Position numbers and translations under genes: made by a program | DNA from: JAWLFI01 sp964626595 | GTDB taxonomy: Bacteria > Bacteroidota > Bacteroidia > Chitinophagales > Saprospiraceae | Reading direction: 5' to 3' | Length of the DNA: 64,000 nucleotides | Assembly (NCBI GenBank): GCA_964626595.1 | Contig: CAZVFU010000004.1 | Coordinates: forward strand, 9,087 to 73,086 | The notes under the pieces: model-generated | Databases searched by the model: none | What the model was told of the DNA's origin: nothing | What the model saw: the letters and a program-made list of their open reading frames with translations, nothing else | Part shown: in pieces, positions 62,503-64,000 of the stretch | Numbering within the stretch: position 1 is the first letter of the stretch | Layout: every line of letters begins with the position of its first letter

Positions 62503-63846
62503 ATGTTTGAAAAGATATTAGTGGCAAATCGGGGCGAAATTGCCCTGCGAGTCATTCGCACTTGCAAAGAGATGGGAATCAAAACCGTGGCGGTCTATTC
62601 CCAGGCCGACAAAGAAAGTCTGCACGTTCGGTTTGCCGACGAAGCCGTCTGCATTGGCCCAGCAGCCTCCGCAGACTCCTATTTGAATATCCCCAGAATA
62701 ATGGCGGCCGTCGAGATTACCAATGCTGATGCTATACATCCCGGATATGGCTTTTTGTCTGAGAATGCCGATTTTGCAGAGGTGTGCAGCGAGTACGGCA
62801 TTAAGTTTATCGGACCCAAAGCGGACCATATTCGCAAAATGGGAGATAAAATCACAGCCAAGGAAACAATGATTAAGGCCAAAGTACCCGTTGTGCCCGG
62901 CTCTGAGGGCCTGGTAAAGGATGTACCCTCCGGAAAAAAACTAGCGAAAGATATTGGCTTCCCCGTCATCTTAAAGGCCACCGCCGGTGGAGGTGGAAAA
63001 GGAATGCGAATCGTCTGGGAAGCCGATGAGTTTGAAGAACAGTGGGACCGAGCGCGAAAAGAAGCAGCCTCCTCATTTGGCAATGATGGAATTTATGTCG
63101 AAAAATTCATTGAAGAGCCCCACCATATCGAGTTCCAGATAGTAGGTGATCAACACGGGAATGTCATTCACCTTTCGGAGCGTGACTGTTCTATACAGCG
63201 CCGTCACCAAAAATTAGTTGAGGAGGCACCATCTCCTTTTATGACGCCTAAGTTGCGTAAGAAAATGGGAGAAGCGGCGATTAATGCGGCGAAGTGCATC
63301 AATTACGAAGGCGTAGGTACCGTAGAATTTCTCGTGGATAAGCACCGAAACTTTTATTTCATGGAGATGAATACCCGAATTCAGGTGGAACATCCCGTGA
63401 CGGAGGAAGTGATCGATCACGACCTCATCAAAGAGCAAATCAAAGTAGCTGCCGGCGACAAGATTGGCACCAAGAGTTATACGCCAAAAATGCATGCTAT
63501 CGAGTGCCGAATCAATGCTGAGGATGTATTTCATAATTTTCGACCCTCTCCGGGTCTGATTCAATCTTTTCATTCACCCAAGGGGCACGGAGTCCGCGTG
63601 GACACCCATGTGTACGCCGGCTATGCGGTGCCTCCCTATTACGACTCCATGATCGCCAAGCTCATTTGCAAGGCGCAGACGCGGGAAGAGTGCATCAAGA
63701 AGATGCAGCGAGCCCTTGATGAATTCGTAATTGAAGGCATAAAAACGACCGTACCTTTCCATCAACGATTGATGAAAAATGAGGATTTTATCAATGGCAA
63801 TTACCACACCGGCTTTTTGGAAACCTTCAAGATGAAGGAAGACTAG
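62503..63846 (+). CDS. accC: acetyl-CoA carboxylase biotin carboxylase subunit
   Basis: Carboxylates the biotin of AccB using ATP and bicarbonate. The 447-residue protein has the N-terminal NRGEIALRVIRTCKEMGIKT, DAIHPGYGFLSENADFAEV, the glycine-rich ATP loop ATAGGGGKGMRIV, RDCSIQRRHQKLVEEAPSP, and the catalytic MEMNTRIQVEHPVTE. Length and motifs are those of AccC. It completes fabH-efp-accB-accC; 29 nt after it the sixth copy of the dispersed element begins. Confidence 0.98.
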   Translation: MFEKILVANRGEIALRVIRTCKEMGIKTVAVYSQADKESLHVRFADEAVCIGPAASADSYLNIPRIMAAVEITNADAIHPGYGFLSENADFAEVCSEYGIKFIGPKADHIRKMGDKITAKETMIKAKVPVVPGSEGLVKDVPSGKKLAKDIGFPVILKATAGGGGKGMRIVWEADEFEEQWDRARKEAASSFGNDGIYVEKFIEEPHHIEFQIVGDQHGNVIHLSERDCSIQRRHQKLVEEAPSPFMTPKLRKKMGEAAINAAKCINYEGVGTVEFLVDKHRNFYFMEMNTRIQVEHPVTEEVIDHDLIKEQIKVAAGDKIGTKSYTPKMHAIECRINAEDVFHNFRPSPGLIQSFHSPKGHGVRVDTHVYAGYAVPPYYDSMIAKLICKAQTREECIKKMQRALDEFVIEGIKTTVPFHQRLMKNEDFINGNYHTGFLETFKMKED

Positions 63847-63875
63847 ATTAAGCATTTCAGTATTAGGTATTTTTT

Positions 63876-64000
63876 GATTTGGGCACCTCCCTTCGCGCTG
63901 TCGCGAAGGGACCGGGCTATGCGAGGCTATCGGTCTCGTCCTTCCCTTTCGGTCAGCACGAGACAGCCCGCTGCGCGGCCTCCTCTACTATCCCTGGCGC
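63876..64000 (+). repeat. dispersed hairpin-rich intergenic element, copy F (may extend past window)
   Basis: Begins GATTTGGGCACCTCCC, with a perfect hairpin CCCTTCGCG/CGCGAAGGG, then ACCGGGCTATGCG, a second hairpin GTCTCGT/ACGAGAC, then GCCCGCTGCGCGGCC, and ends CTACTATCCCTGGCGC exactly at the window edge. It lies directly downstream of accC. Confidence 0.7.

Overview
The window is chromosomal DNA of a Bacteroidota bacterium, most likely a Saprospiria (Lewinella-like) member. The phylum call rests on a complete porP-gldKLMN type IX secretion (T9SS) cluster, the T9SS regulator PorX, surface proteins with type A and type B T9SS sorting domains, a DUF4271 protein, Bacteroidota-type promoters (TTG, about 20 bases, TAnnTTTG) and the rel-fur-purA and tig-clpP-clpX gene orders. 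The Saprospiria placement is an inference from overall style and is less certain. Gene density is high. I see no prophage, IS transposase, CRISPR array or rRNA.

Layout. 1-5450: partial DUF4271 gene, then a tight forward unit of histidine kinase, response regulator, DPP-IV-like peptidase and smpB. 5465-8409 (minus): an ECF sigma factor coupled to a membrane/beta-barrel fusion protein, with an outer-membrane protein upstream. 8934-14631: CPBP protease, recG, rbfA, a metal permease fused to a DtxR-like regulator, and another outer-membrane protein. 14733-18798: a small conserved protein, a metallo-hydrolase, a YyaL-type thioredoxin protein and porP. 18992-23584: gldKLMN with its own promoter and a good terminator. 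24104-28957 (minus): MFS transporter and three translationally coupled glycosyltransferase genes. 29289-31164: rimK and an aspartoacylase-like gene. 31398-35572 (minus): rel, fur and purA. 36102-40550: tRNA-Leu, tig, clpP, clpX and truA. 40510-44176 (minus): an unknown gene, glyA and an HD hydrolase. 44591-49982: porX, a PH-like protein, tatC, a Ca/Na exchanger, ybaB and a LamG protein secreted by T9SS. 50495-58192 (minus): two very large cohesin plus SprB-like repeat surface proteins. 58204-60133 (minus): hutI and a thioredoxin-SPOR protein. 60253-63846: fabH, efp, accB and accC.

A theme is protein export and surface display. PorP, GldK, GldL, GldM and GldN form the trans-envelope T9SS machine, PorX regulates it, and three proteins encoded at 48777-58192 carry its C-terminal export signals. 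A second theme is core growth physiology (stringent response, proteostasis, fatty-acid initiation).

The most unusual feature is a family of six dispersed, GC-rich, hairpin-dense intergenic elements (about 8661-8830, 13788-13922, 23905-24095, 28991-29140, 44269-44434 and 63876-64000). Most members share an architecture: a TTTGGGC-like start, a first hairpin, a GGTCGGGCTAT-like core, a second variable hairpin, and an end resembling CTATCCCTAACGC. They encode no plausible protein and lie only between genes. They are the best candidate here for an undescribed non-coding or mobile system.
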